From Ricinus communis (taxonomy: Eukaryota > Streptophyta > Magnoliopsida > Malpighiales > Euphorbiaceae): a stretch of 64,000 nt of DNA. Location: contig NC_063261.1 of the NCBI RefSeq assembly GCF_019578655.1, positions 496,001 to 560,000 on the forward strand, read 5' to 3'. Both the position numbers and the translations under genes were made by a program. This document shows, in pieces, positions 33,388-44,242 of this stretch; the stretch's first letter is position 1; every line of letters begins with the position of its first letter. The notes below the pieces were generated by a model. The model was not told the DNA's origin. It ran no database searches and saw only the letters and a program-made list of their open reading frames with translations.

Positions 33388-35948
33388 AGATTTGATTAAG
33401 TTAGTTAATGGTCAGGCTTACTACGGGATTCGGTGGCCTTACGCCTACCCATTCTCTAGTGCTGGTCACGGGCCCATAGATCGGGTCGTGACAAAATTGG
33501 TATCAGAGCTTAGGTTTAGTTTTCATTTGACCTAGGTTAAGATTCTTACTACTACGGAGCTAGGATTAAGTCTGTCTTGTTTGTTTTCATTGATTCCAGT
33601 TTCTCAGCTTTTACTGTTAGAGAGTCTAACTTTTCTTTTTCTTATGAGCTTGTCCTTGATGCTGTGTTGAGAATCAGCGCTGTAGCGATAACAAGATTTG
33701 AAGCGTGGTAGACTCGTGCCGTTTTCTACAAGTGATTAGTGCAGACCGGCTTTGGATACTTCGATTGTTGTTTCGGTAATAGGCACCACAGTTTAGTATT
33801 GGTGTAGAGCGTAGTTGCAGTCGTGCCATGAACTGCCTCGTCATCGCATCGAGTATCGCCTTAATGAGTAGAACCGAAGTTAGTACGTGGAATGTCGAGT
33901 AGAGGTCATAGCATATATGGTTGAGTTTTGTGGTTGTAAGAAGCTTAAGAATGGTGGTAGGAGTATTTTCGAATGCTTGAAATTCAGAGAAGCTAAGCGA
34001 ACACTATTTATTTTTCTAAATAGAATAAAGTGTTTTAAAATACAATATTGTGCCCAGTCCCAAAAGAATTCATTGTGGCATTTCATTGTTAGGCATGCAC
34101 AATTCCATAACTCATTTAGGGCATGCATCATACATCTTGCATTGCAAACCTTAGTGATAGGACATTAAGTATTTTTTTATACATCTTGCATTGCATCATA
34201 CACCCTAGTACGCGATATTGTAGAATTTTATATAAATAAAATCACTAGAGATTTTATGATTTTATAAAAATATTTTTTTTAGAATATAATAAATTTTTAT
34301 CACTGATGGTTATAAAGCAAATAAATAAGTAAATCTTTCAAAGTAAATTGTGTTAGCTTGGGATTCTCTAGATGACAAGTTGAGTTGCTGTCAGAATGAA
34401 TATGTGGCATAGTAGGTTCCGTGTTGGTTTATAGAGACTTTTTAGATCTCACTCGAGGATGAATTTTGTGTCAGGATGGTATGGTTTTGTATCGGTTATT
34501 GCAACCGGATGGATGATGTGACGTGGGTGATGTGATGTGGATGATGTGATGTGGATGATGTGATGTGGATGATGTGATGTGGATGTTAAGGATATTTTGT
34601 ACGTGCAAAGGACATGTCATTAGGAAGGAAATTGGCGAATGGATTTTGGTAGGACTAGAGTTGGTCTAGATCTTTTAGAGAAGATTCTTTTTCTCACGAG
34701 CGGCTGAAGACAGCTTTCAGAAAGTAGAGGAGTTATGCGAACCCGAAGTGGGAGCGCGTGGAGATTTGTATTAGAGAGTATGTTTTCCTAAGGCGTCTCA
34801 TAAAACCTAGGTTTAATTGTCAAATATTTTACTTTTTCTGATTAAATTGTTCCCGTGATTAGATAAATCCGTCAATTTGGCTCGTTCCACCCGAGGCATC
34901 GGAGCAGAGCTAGGAGGCTGTCAGAACTGTGAGTTAAAGTCATATATCTGCTTACGTGTGTCATGCTAAGATTTTACATAATATCTCTTATTAAATGATT
35001 AATATTTTAATTATTTATTTATTTACTATTTATATATGTTTCATTTCTGCATTATGGCTATTGTGATTGCATGTTGACTCGAGATGAGACGGCAGTAGAA
35101 CATGCCACTTGATGAGTTGCATCAGGACTGCATGCGCATCGGTATGAAATTTGAGTCAGGTAATAGAAGAATGGTTTAGGATTTTCCCTGATCGAGTTTA
35201 ACTCTCTGGGCTGAGTAGAGTGAGTTGCCAGAATAAAAGTCCCTGGTCAAGCATTGCTCTCTAGGCGCCGGCTTAGTTGGAAAATTAAGTGACCAGACTG
35301 GATTTAAGGACCCTAGTCGAGCTTCGCTCTATGGGCGCCAGTCTTGTTAGAAATAAGAGAGCCAAAAGGCTGAGACTGTTTAGCAATGGGGATTAGGGTT
35401 TTACTGAAGTACTCCATCCCGTAGTATGTGAAATTTATTTTTATTTAAGCATGGCATGACACGTATATTTTTGCATGACTTAATGTTTATTTTAAATTAA
35501 ATAAATGTGTTATTGAAGTGTTTGTAATTATTTTTGGATATATGATTTTAAGTCATTGCTGAGACTGACAGTCTCAATTTAACTATTTTTCAGGTGTGGT
35601 TAGTGTTTCTGCAGTGTTTTTCATCTAGCAGTCTGATTCCTTCATCTTCAGGTTAATGTAATTGACATTTTTATTGGTATGTTGACTTTTATAATTCTAG
35701 AATCTCCGCAGTAGGAATTTCAAATTTATCATTTTGTAATCTCATGTAAATTTCGGTCTTGCCTATTCATGCTGGCAGTCCACATTCTAACTATGTAGAA
35801 CCTGATGGTTAAGGTTAATTGTGGATCAGTGCTATTAGATTGAGAATTGATTAAGTTAGTGAATGGTCAGGCTTACTACGGAATTCGATGGCCTTACGCC
35901 TACCCATTCTCTAGTACCAGTCACGAGCCCACAAATCGGGTCGTGACA
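33388..35948 (+). mobile_element. Non-autonomous Tekay/Del-like LTR element, 5' LTR truncated
   Basis: About 105 bp at 33388-33493 and 35841-35948 are near-identical, both ending CGGGTCGTGACA. Directly after the first copy lies TGGTATCAGAGC (33498-33509), the initiator-tRNA-Met primer binding site. The first LTR has therefore lost its left part, next to a (TA)12 run. Between the LTRs there is no gag or pol. The later part carries diverged repeats (about 35178, 35239, 35309) of the form CCCTGGTCGAGC-TCGCTCTATGGGCGCC, a layout common in Tekay-type LTRs. Small frames at 33880-34168 look non-coding. Confidence 0.68.
34514..34583. repeat. 14-bp tandem repeat, five copies
   Basis: The unit TGATGTGATGTGGA is repeated five times, the last four identical and the first with two changes. 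Confidence 0.9.
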
Positions 35949-35999
35949 TCTGCCGTCCAAAACATGGACAAGAAAGGAGACCTGGGCACATGATGAAGA

Positions 36000-37161
36000 G
36001 TGGGCTCCCTGTTCTAGCTCTAAATGTGCTAGCTTAGGTACCACAAGTGGCAAGTAAGCCCCGCAAGGAGTATCCTCATGTGCTTAATGTCGGTAGCGGA
36101 CATGTATGGGTCCTAGCTCTTTCGGTCCCCAAGCCAGTCAGTATAGATTTGCAGCAACACAAACGGGTTAGTATTTGAACCTTAGTAATGTAAAATCAAA
36201 CTAATGTGTATTTTTTTTTACGCCATCCTAAGTCAAGGAGTTGATCCACATATAATGCTCCTAGACCTGTGCCCACTGTAGGGCAATGCTCCTGCTTAAG
36301 CCCTAGCAACTCAAATGAGGAAAAGCTCGAGAGGTACTGATAGGGTGAGCCGCTATCAGAAGGCTAAGTTCCAAGGCCCACACTTGCACTCAAATTGTTG
36401 ACACATAAGACATAGTAAAGAAAAATGCAAAGCATGATAGGGAGAGAAATATGTACATGAATGGGATGCCGAAATCCATAGAACCTCTTACTTTTGTGGA
36501 TCATAATATCTAGTTACTAGTACAAATAAGTCAGCACAGCAGATCCCCAGTTAAATGAAGAGACCTGGTCCAAGTCTCTCAAAGGGGCTAAGTAGTGGAG
36601 GTTCAACGAATTTCCTGAATCACAGAACAATATGGCCCTAAAAGAGTAAACCTTAGAGGCTCGGGTCATCTGATCAACCTCCCGAGTAGCGTGGGGAGTG
36701 AATTCTATAGTGAAGAGGAATGCTCTGATAAGCTAGGCAAGAGGTTTCTTACGCATAGGCAAGAACCTTAGTAGATCAATGATGAACTAGTCCCGAGCAT
36801 CAGACCTCTAGTTATGAATGGCATCATCAAAGGGTGTGGGGGTACCCGAGAAATCAATCCCTGTGATAACAGCAAAAGAAAGTGGAAACAGTCTCAGCTC
36901 TCCAACCAAGGTATGAAAGGTGCGGGTAATGTCCATCCCCCTCTTGATTAGCACGTAGAGGGAAGTGTGATTAGTCTTGCCAACAGCCGAAGGTAGTGTA
37001 GCAACAAACTGGAGAAACCTAGTGTCTCCAATCCGAGCCTGCACCATGCTCAAGAGCTCGCTGAACCACTCACGGGCCCTAAAGAAATTGCCGGTGAACA
37101 AGATTGAGACAACATCTATATGGAGATCTATGAATGTCAGGTTTGATACATATACACACAC
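36000..37161 (-). pseudogene. Plant-mobile-domain-like ORF relic, antisense
   Basis: The intact N-terminal part (37161-36808, 117 codons) contains 'AREWFSELLSMVQARIGDTRFLQF' cut into shorter blocks, then 'TRTFHTLVGELRLFPLSF' and 'ITGIDFSGTPTPFD'. This is the pattern of plant mobile domain proteins ('TTHTFHLPxGEMTVTPxDFAxLTGL'). Downstream frames on the same strand continue with 'LHYLAPLRDLDQ' and 'WGSAVLTYLY', also typical, but with stops. It probably belongs to the Tat-like element as its antisense gene, or is a captured host domain. Non-functional. Confidence 0.55.
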
Positions 37162-37243
37162 TTTAAAGTGAAAAAATCATGTATGTACATTAAAATTTTC
37201 AAGTTTTTAAGCAAATCGGTAAGTGTGAGCCTGGTTCGGCATG

Positions 37244-38719
37244 TGATGGGTGCTACTCGTGTTAGCTACAATCTAAGGCAGTGTACCTATCGATGCAGTC
37301 TAGCACTAATGACGAGTATCAAGGTCGTATTCCTCGGGAAAGCGAAAGCCCAGAGTTACTCCTTTGTTCTTTATTATATTAACCTAAAATGGATGATGAA
37401 TAAATTCTAAACTAACTATTAACTACGAGCTAAGTTCTAAGGGAGATGCATGAGTAATTGATAAGTGAAATAATCAAGACAAGAAGACAAACCCAAAGGG
37501 AATCTAAACTAGTTGGCAATCAAACAAAAGATAAAGGATCGGTGAGTCTAATTATGCTACCCGTGGACGAATTCTTAACCGAATTCGGTTTCTCTCTCGA
37601 GATAACCGAATTCCTAAACCTAATAACCTAAAGTTGGAATCTCTTCCTAACGATTGATTCTTAAATTAGCATTAAGCTTTAATCCGCCTCTATTAAGCTT
37701 TGTTAATTCTTAATCCGGCTAGTTAATTATCCTTATCTCTAAGCGATTATTAACCAGTTCTTGTTATTCAAAATTCCAATTGCCAAACGGATTTCTCAAT
37801 CTCATAAAACAATCTAAACATCACAATTCATAACGTCTCATGAATAATGCATAATCTTATTAATACTGAAAACAAGAAGAATACAAAACCAACTCGAACA
37901 ATCCAAAAAAATAATATCAAGCCAACATAGTAAAGAAATCCCAATGGATTAAATCAATCTAGCTAATCATGTTCATTCTCAAAATATACAAGAATTCAAT
38001 TACAACAATAAGCAAAGGTAAAGAAAACCCGATTACACCTTTGGATGAGAGTAAACAGCCCCAAATCCTTTTGCTCCAATTGAATCAATTCTTGTTCCTC
38101 TTGCTCGATTTGAAAATCAATCAACGAACCTCGCCCAATCTTCGATCCTTCAAGGAAATCCGATTGAAACCTTGATCCAAGTCTCCTTTTCTCTTAGTTT
38201 CAACTCAGAAAACCCTTAGAGAAAGAAAAATTAGGGTTTGGGATGTTCTAACCCTAGCCTCCTCTTCTTTCTCTTCTTTTCATTCTTTTAATTAATACCC
38301 CCTGTCGCCTCCAACACGGCCGTGTTCCTGGCCGTGTTCTTAACACGGGATGGTGTTCCTGGCCGTGTTACTCTCTGTGGCCGTGCTCCCTAAAATCTAC
38401 TTCTTCTTTGATGTCCAACACAGCCGTGTTTGTCCCCGTGTTGGTAACACAGCCCATGTTTGTGACCGTGTTGGGAACACGGCTAGTGTTGAGATCAACA
38501 TGGCCATGTTCAGCTTCCTCATGCTCGTACTTAGCTCGTTTTGGCAGCTTTGACGTCCAATTATGCTCCAATTCTTTCCTTTTTCATCCTTTGACCTCTT
38601 TTGGACCTAATGCACACAAACATATGTATAAGGTGAGTGTTGAGACCAATTCACATCCAAATGTCCATAAAATCAATCTTAAAAAATCCCATTTAGATGT
38701 GTGTATTTTACGCACATCA
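37244..38719 (-). repeat. Element A 3' LTR (left copy)
   Basis: 1476 bp. On the minus strand U3 is at the high-coordinate end. It begins TGATGTGCG, contains the CACGG array (38311-38515), a TATA-like GGGGTATTAATTAAAAG (38286-38302) and an AAACCCTAA telo-box-like word (about 38232-38240). It ends with the widely conserved GTACCTATCG block. The array is 12 bp longer than in the right LTR. Confidence 0.9.
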
Positions 38720-38757
38720 AATAACCCCACACTTAGCTCATTGCTTGTCCTCAAGCA
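38720..38757 (-). promoter_or_regulatory. Element A polypurine-tract region
   Basis: On the minus strand the sequence 'TTGAGGACAAGC...AAGTGTGGGGTTATT' runs straight into the LTR start TGATG. The GTGTGGGG block is the usual plant gypsy 3' polypurine tract. Confidence 0.65.
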
Positions 38758-40045
38758 ATCAAAAGTAAAATAAGGAAAATAAACCACTAAGGAACAATAC
38801 TTAAACTGACAGACAAGCTAGAGAGCTCCTGCACATATCCTTAACAAGCGTAAGTCAAACAAAAAGAAAAGAAGCAATCAATTCAAGTATCACAACCAAG
38901 ATGCCAATAATTCACACAATACTGTCTCAACAAAAATATTCAAAACCAACTCCTCACCAAATTCACACTAAATCACTCAAAGTGTTTAAAGGGTAGTGTT
39001 TAATCGCTCAATGCATCAACTACTGCCTTACTTACTATATTCTTGCTCTTAAATCCTACTCCTACCACTTATGGAGAGTCAACAACCATGTCAAGAGGTC
39101 TTTATAAGGGTTGTAATGGGGATTAGGTAGGGGTAGGTAAACCTATGGTGTAAGGGTTGTAAGGGTTGTAAGGAGTCAACCTATGGTGTTCTGCAATGAA
39201 TTACATGACCTGCACACAAGCCACAAAAATTATAAGGGATAAATAATGAACAATAGTCCAAGGTGGGAAATAGGAATCAAGTCCAAATGTTTGGCTTACT
39301 TACTTTCTTTCTTTTCATCACCTTTCCCTCTTATTCTTCTATTTCTATATTTTTTTTCTTTTTCTTTTTCTTTTTCTTTTTTTTTTCATAAGGGAAGAAC
39401 ATTCACATAATAGAGTGAATTTCTTTTTGGATTGAAGTAAGCTGCTACAAGATTCCAAAGCTATTCCCAAGATAAAAATTCCCAATAAAAACAACTCATG
39501 TGCAAAATCATAACCCAAAGCAGAATAAAACTAAGTGGCAATGAAATATGATAGAAAATGTTGAAAGAGGGGGTTATCTACAGAATCAATAAACGAATGA
39601 AGGCTATTTGGCTAGAATGAAAAACCTAAGTGCCTCTATCATACCAAAGTGTTAAACTCTCCTTGTGGCCCTCATAAGCATTACCGAGCAAGTTTTAAAA
39701 GTAAAGACAGTACTTGGCACTCTCAAGAAGAAATAAATACAAGCATATAAAGTGTATGCTTACAATTTAGGCTCAATTTCTCACAAGTGTGCTTTTGAGT
39801 AGGTTCCAAACAAAAATCATCAAAACAGAATTAAATAAACCAAAGCAACTTAGTGCAAAACTCAAACTAATTATCTTACACTCTTCCTTAAAACTCAACA
39901 CTATCGGTTTTACCCGATCACATGGACATAAACAGGATTTCAAAATCAAGTCAACAAGAAGAGCATCGGAAACAAAGTGAAAATTTTTCAAAATTTTACA
40001 AAAATTGCACAAAGAATAAACAAATAACTAAGATGGGATAAATAT
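38758..40045. other. Element A 3' untranslated internal region
   Basis: Non-coding. It carries a long pyrimidine run (39347-39389) and short direct repeats of AAGGGTTGT (39105-39180). A closely similar stretch occurs in element C (61350-62595). The small frames here are not supported. Confidence 0.6.
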
Positions 40046-40086
40046 CACCCACCCCACACTTGAAGGACACACTGTCCTCAATGTAC
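40046..40086 (-). promoter_or_regulatory. Second, internal polypurine-like module in element A
   Basis: On the minus strand it reads TTGAGGACAGTGTGTCC then AAGTGTGGGGTGGG, the same plan as the true tract at 38720-38757. Equivalent sites are at 51500-51536 (B) and 62596-62636 (C). It could act as an internal (central) polypurine tract, or be a relic of a tandem duplication. Confidence 0.5.
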
Positions 40087-40549
40087 AAAATATATGAAAT
40101 GAAAAGGAAAAGAAACTAATCGCCTGATTATGGCTCCGGGAGTGAAAAGAGGTGCATCAATAGGTATATCAGTGGCCGGTCTGTGGTGGAGGAGTGGGCC
40201 GCTCTCCGAGGATCGGAAGTAGTGTCATATGAGCCGGTGGATCACAGGAGCGTCAATAGGAGGCTCGTCAGCTGTGTTGAAAGGTGCTCGGTCGGAGAGG
40301 GAGGGCCAGCTAGATCATCCGCTAGAGGGATGTCAAATGGCTCGCTTTGGAACCCGGCTCGTGGATGTGCGGTGCAAAGTCTGTAGCAAAAATATCATCG
40401 AACATGTCATTGGCCATAGAGGCCTCTAACCTACCTCCCTGCTCAATCAGGGCTTGAAGCATACCCTCTGCCTCTCAAACTGAGCCATCATCTGGCTCAA
40501 ACTCACCGACTGTAAAAGGTCCTGTTGAAAAGCCTCTTGTCGAATGAAA

Positions 40550-41706
40550 TCATTGCCGCTCCTCGCCAACCTCTCGCACTCTAAGCTGCAGCTCTCTAAA
40601 TTCAATTGGGGAGACTCCTAAAACAGCTGAAGAAGACCCAGAAGGAGCTGAAGTAGACGGTCTGGAGGAAAACTCCGAAATATCAGAAGAAGGTGGGACA
40701 TCCTGTGTACCATGGGCTCGTGGGGCAGGTCGCTCCTCTTTGAGTGCTGCCAAGAGAGCATTCCTCAGTCTATACTTTGGTCCTAGCGGACCCTGCCTAC
40801 GAGTCACCATCCCCATACTAACCATCTGGGGAAGTCCCAATGTTTCCATCACCCCTAGCTCTGTCAAATGTGGTATCGCTTCCTCCAAAACTCCTAAGCT
40901 CCTAGCCAGTCGAGTAATGTAAGTCCCAAAATAGAAAAATACCTTCTTTGAGTTGTTGCAGAAGGCACTGATCCGCTCGGCCAATAAGTACCCCATGTCG
41001 ACAGATCGTGCCGGTGCATGCTTGTAGAAGTATAAACAGTCCTACCGGGTAACTACACCACCGCTATCTCCCTCTGCCGTTGATGGTCCTAGCCAAGAAT
41101 GCATGCAAGTACTGCGATCCTTCGTGCAAGTTAGATGCCTTGGGGCATCATAACCCTCGGTGTCATCGAAATCTCGGCCCACATCTGCGGATATGACACA
41201 CCAGGCGTGTGTATACAACGACTATAAACCTCTCCAGCTGCATCCTCCTCAGTCCACAAGCCTAAGTATACCCCAAACTGTTGTACACTCATCGTGAAAG
41301 TTTGCCTTGCTAATCGGAAACTGATCGCATCCGGTTGTTGGAAGTCCCGCAACTGGCTTTGCAGAAAGAAAGTGCTGGCAAACTCCACAGTCAACTCCCT
41401 ATATGTTGGTTCAACAATGTCAAAGAAATGTTGAAATGGGGGCGTTTCAAGATATTGGCGGATTGCAGCTGCAAGTCCGATAGTCTCCAGTGTTGGCCAG
41501 TCTATCCTACGCCCCTTTCCCAAATCTTTGTGCCTCATCGATTGATATCTCTGCTCAAAGGTGGGCTGCCCTTGGAAAAGTAGGAATCGATGGCGCTGCG
41601 GTGGTCTAATTTGGCCTGAACTAGTCGCAAATACCGATGATCGAGAGGAAGAGGAACCATCGGTCCGCCTCCTCTTGTAAACTCCTGATCCTCGTCTAGT
41701 GGACAT
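40550..41706 (-). pseudogene. ATHILA ORF1-like gene of element A, broken
   Basis: The first part (41706-41131, 191 codons) starts with a basic, Ser-rich head containing KRRR (a possible nuclear signal). It then carries 'EPTYRELTVEFASTF', 'AISFRLARQTFTMSVQQFGVYLGL', the pattern of the ATHILA ORF-1 / plant-transposon-protein family, whose function is unknown. After a stop and frameshift around 41000-41131 it resumes at 40996-40550 with 'TYITRLARSLGVLEEA' and a low-complexity Pro/Ser tail; shifted pieces may continue to about 40110. The ATG lies 5 nt after a strong 3' splice site. Elements B and C lack this gene. It is not functional as read unless the break is a sequencing error. Confidence 0.7.
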
Positions 41707-41711
41707 GGTAC

Positions 41712-42259
41712 CTGAAAAGGAAACTTTTAGTACTAAGGATCAACAAAATTCTGGCAGCATAACGGCATCAAATGGATAAACCAAATGATTTAACTCGATA
41801 AAATTAAACTGCTCAATGTCCTGCAAAGAAAATTTAATCCACAACACTGCCAACTAATGCTAACCAATTAAATTTGCAATTCATCCATATGGAGTTTACT
41901 TTACCATAATCCATCACAAGGCAAACCAACATGCTAATGTAAAACAGACACAAACAGAGTTGACTATCTATGACAGAGCCTATTGTTTAGCGACCGACAA
42001 TAATAATAAAGAGAAAAATAAGGAATTAATCACAATCATAAATAATGGTAGAAAAGAAAAACGGAAAATATGAGCAAGTTAAGTATATAAACTATATTAA
42101 AGAAAATAAAAGAAAATTTAAGCACAAACACGAATGTAAATGCATGCACCAAATAATAAAATAAGGGAATAAACAAAAAAAAAATGAAACACAAAGAAAA
42201 TATAAATTCGAACTAATATCAAAATAAAATAATGAAAAATGAAGTTGGAGGGTACTTAC
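41712..42259 (-). other. Predicted intron before the ORF1-like gene
   Basis: On the minus strand the donor CAA/GTAAGT (boundary 42260/42259) has a consensus-quality 5' site. The acceptor TTTCCTTTTCAG/GTACC ends at 41712, preceded by a branch-site-like TACTAAA about 15 nt upstream. Length 548 nt, AT-rich, with no open frame. The exon after it begins five bases before the ORF1 ATG. Predicted from sequence only. Confidence 0.55.
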
Positions 42260-42365
42260 TTGACAAACGCAATATCCAAAGCCTTCGAAATAAGAAATAA
42301 GATGTGAGAGAGTAAGAGATGGGGGAGAGCAAATTTTTTTTTTTGAATGAAGTGGTATATATAGG
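42260..42365 (-). promoter_or_regulatory. Internal promoter and leader in element A
   Basis: On the minus strand a TATA box CTATATATAC (42364-42355) is followed by a pyrimidine-rich leader (about 42330-42260) that ends at the predicted splice donor. Upstream lies a CACGG-array (42370-42640), as in the LTRs. The order array, TATA, leader, intron, ATG suggests an independent transcription unit. Confidence 0.5.
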
Positions 42366-42369
42366 CAAG

Positions 42370-42640
42370 TGTGCGGAACACACCCGTGTTCGACAACATG
42401 GGCCGTGTTCATGAACACGGTATGGATATCGGGCCGTGTTAAGCGAATAAAAACGTGCTGACTTACCACTTCTCAGAACACGCCCGTGTTACGGACACGG
42501 TCTTTGACACGGGAATGTGTTGTGGACACGGCAGGGCATAAATGCCTGTGTTAGCTTCTGTGAATGTGTTCATCTTAGTTTGATTTTCTTCAATCAGAAC
42601 ACGGGCCGTGTTAATGAACACGGTCTTGAACACGCCCGTG
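42370..42640. repeat. Internal CACGGCCGTG-type array of element A
   Basis: About a dozen copies of ACACGG, CCGTGTT and palindromic fusions (ACACGGGCCGTGTT, ACACGCCCGTGTT) in 270 bp, with variable spacing. GC-rich against an AT-rich background. It matches the arrays in the LTRs of A, B and C. Confidence 0.8.
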
Positions 42641-42879
42641 TTGATCTCCAGATAATGCAAAAGTAGCAATTCTCAGCACTTTCTCACTCTTTCTCACCTG
42701 CAAAACCAATAAATCCTCAACTCATACACTCAACATAAATAAAACTTAACAAAAACCAACTATAAAACCTAATCAACTAAGTTCACAATGCAAGGGTAAA
42801 GTATTCAAATTGAAAAATAGAATTTGGGGTGCCTCCCAAAAGTGCTTATTTTTGATGTGATGAGTCTTCTTAGCTGGAC

Positions 42880-44055
42880 TCATGGTGAAAAGCAAACGGT
42901 GGGGATTGGCGACCATCCATCCTTCTTCCAAGCAAATGGCTTTAAATATCCGCTTAGAGGGATAATCGTCAACTTCCTCTTCCCGACAGTCAAGCAAGCT
43001 GCCAGTATGATGGGCAAAACTCGCTCTTCATATATTTGCACGTAGTCATGATGCTCTAGGGGCTCTTCCAATTTGAAAGCTAGAGTTTCAACAATTGGAA
43101 AGATCGATGGTTGGGAAATTTCTTCAGGAGTGTTGATGGTTTTCTTCAGTCCTTGGCTTGGTTCACTTGCTAGGAGAAACTCGAGCTCCTCTAAGACTTC
43201 TTCATTGGACAACTCGTGCTCATCTTTCATCATCGAAAGGACTTGTGGAAAATCCACCAAAAATTCCTCTAACTGCAACTCAGCATCATCAACTGTGTAT
43301 TCTTGTTGGTAGTCTTTCAGAGGGATCATGTTTGCCTCTTCCTTTTCTGGTTCTATCTCTATGTTCAAAGAGTCGTCCTGCACATAAGCATCATCGTCAA
43401 ACATAATAGATAAACCAGAAAAATTCTCATCTGAACGCAAAGTGATGGCACTCAAATGTTCCTCGGATTCAGCAGCGTTTGATGGAGTTCTCAATTGCTC
43501 TTTCGCTAGTAACTTGAAGATTAAGCCTACTTGATGCTCTATGTTGTAAATCGAGGCTTGTTGATCTTCAAGTATCCTCTCTGTTTGTTGGAATCTTTCC
43601 TTTAGACTTGTTATGAACCTCATCATCAGCTCCTCTGACACTAACTCTTCATCTTGAGTTGAAGGTGCAATATTAGGCTGCTGATGTAGTTGCTGAATTC
43701 CTAGTGGTTCTTGGCCATCTAAGCTCCATCCAAAGGGTGAATGAGTGCTCCACTCTTGATTGTAGGTGCTTCCATACGAGTCATTTGGCCAACTTCCCGT
43801 ATAATTCACCTGTTCACAGTTATAAGAACAATGAGGAACATCACTATACAATGGACAATCATTACACACATGTAAACCACAATAAAATTCACAAAAGACT
43901 TGAGATGAAAGGATAGGAGAAGAGAGTTGATCGGTAGCCCTGCAAAACGATTCCACTCGAGCATCTAAAGATGCACGGGCATCCCAATTTTTAGCACTCT
44001 CTTGGTTCCTATTCTCATTTTCCAATGCGTCATACAAAGATTTTGAGTTTAGCAT
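42880..44055 (-). CDS. Truncated Athila-type gag-like protein of element A
   Basis: 391 codons, open throughout, starting about 170 nt from the PBS. Near the N-terminus a zinc-knuckle-like cluster reads C-x3-C-x2-H-x2-C-x2-C (C-E-F-Y-C-G-L-H) followed by 'NDCPLYSD', then 'YGSTYNQEWSTHSPFGWS'. This is the Athila gag pattern (CxxC..H....CP....NPYSxTYNPGWxxHPNFSW). The middle has a coiled-coil-like Q/E region. 'SAITLRSDENFSG' corresponds to the Athila TLRSG word before the protease (C keeps TLRSG). The acidic C-terminal part ends with 'LEEPLEHHDYVQIYEERVLPIILAACL', like the linker before reverse transcriptase, and then stops. The N-terminal gag domain, protease and RT are missing. Confidence 0.65.
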   Translation of the reverse strand: MLNSKSLYDALENENRNQESAKNWDARASLDARVESFCRATDQLSSPILSSQVFCEFYCGLHVCNDCPLYSDVPHCSYNCEQVNYTGSWPNDSYGSTYNQEWSTHSPFGWSLDGQEPLGIQQLHQQPNIAPSTQDEELVSEELMMRFITSLKERFQQTERILEDQQASIYNIEHQVGLIFKLLAKEQLRTPSNAAESEEHLSAITLRSDENFSGLSIMFDDDAYVQDDSLNIEIEPEKEEANMIPLKDYQQEYTVDDAELQLEEFLVDFPQVLSMMKDEHELSNEEVLEELEFLLASEPSQGLKKTINTPEEISQPSIFPIVETLAFKLEEPLEHHDYVQIYEERVLPIILAACLTVGKRKLTIIPLSGYLKPFAWKKDGWSPIPTVCFSP

Positions 44056-44221
44056 TGAACCTCCTTATCATTCACTATCTGAATCATAAACTTAAGCTAA
44101 ATAAATATGTACAAATAAAATAAAATAAATAAACAAATAAAAATAAAAATCATAAAATAATAAGAAAGAAAAAAATGGCTAAATTAACAAATAGCAAATT
44201 TCACTCTAGTTTTCAAACAAT

Positions 44222-44237
44222 TCCCGTAGCAGCGCCA
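44222..44237 (-). promoter_or_regulatory. Element A primer binding site (imperfect)
   Basis: Adjacent to the 5' LTR on the minus strand. It reads TGGCGCTGCTACGGGA, against TGGCGCCGTTGCCGGGGA in element B. Two bases shorter and altered, so this copy may prime poorly. Confidence 0.6.
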
Positions 44238-44242
44238 AAACT

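Noticed and set aside
38350..38787. Frames across the CACGG array in both LTRs of A (also 45337-45778)
   Set aside because: Palindromic repeats keep both strands open by composition; not conserved as protein between LTR copies.
42092..42669. 125-aa and 68-aa minus-strand frames between gag and ORF1 of A
   Set aside because: They overlap the array, TATA box and predicted intron; no domain.
43073..43916. Plus-strand frames opposite the gag-like genes (also 52081-52902 and 62879-63971)
   Set aside because: Shadows of the minus-strand gag-like frame.
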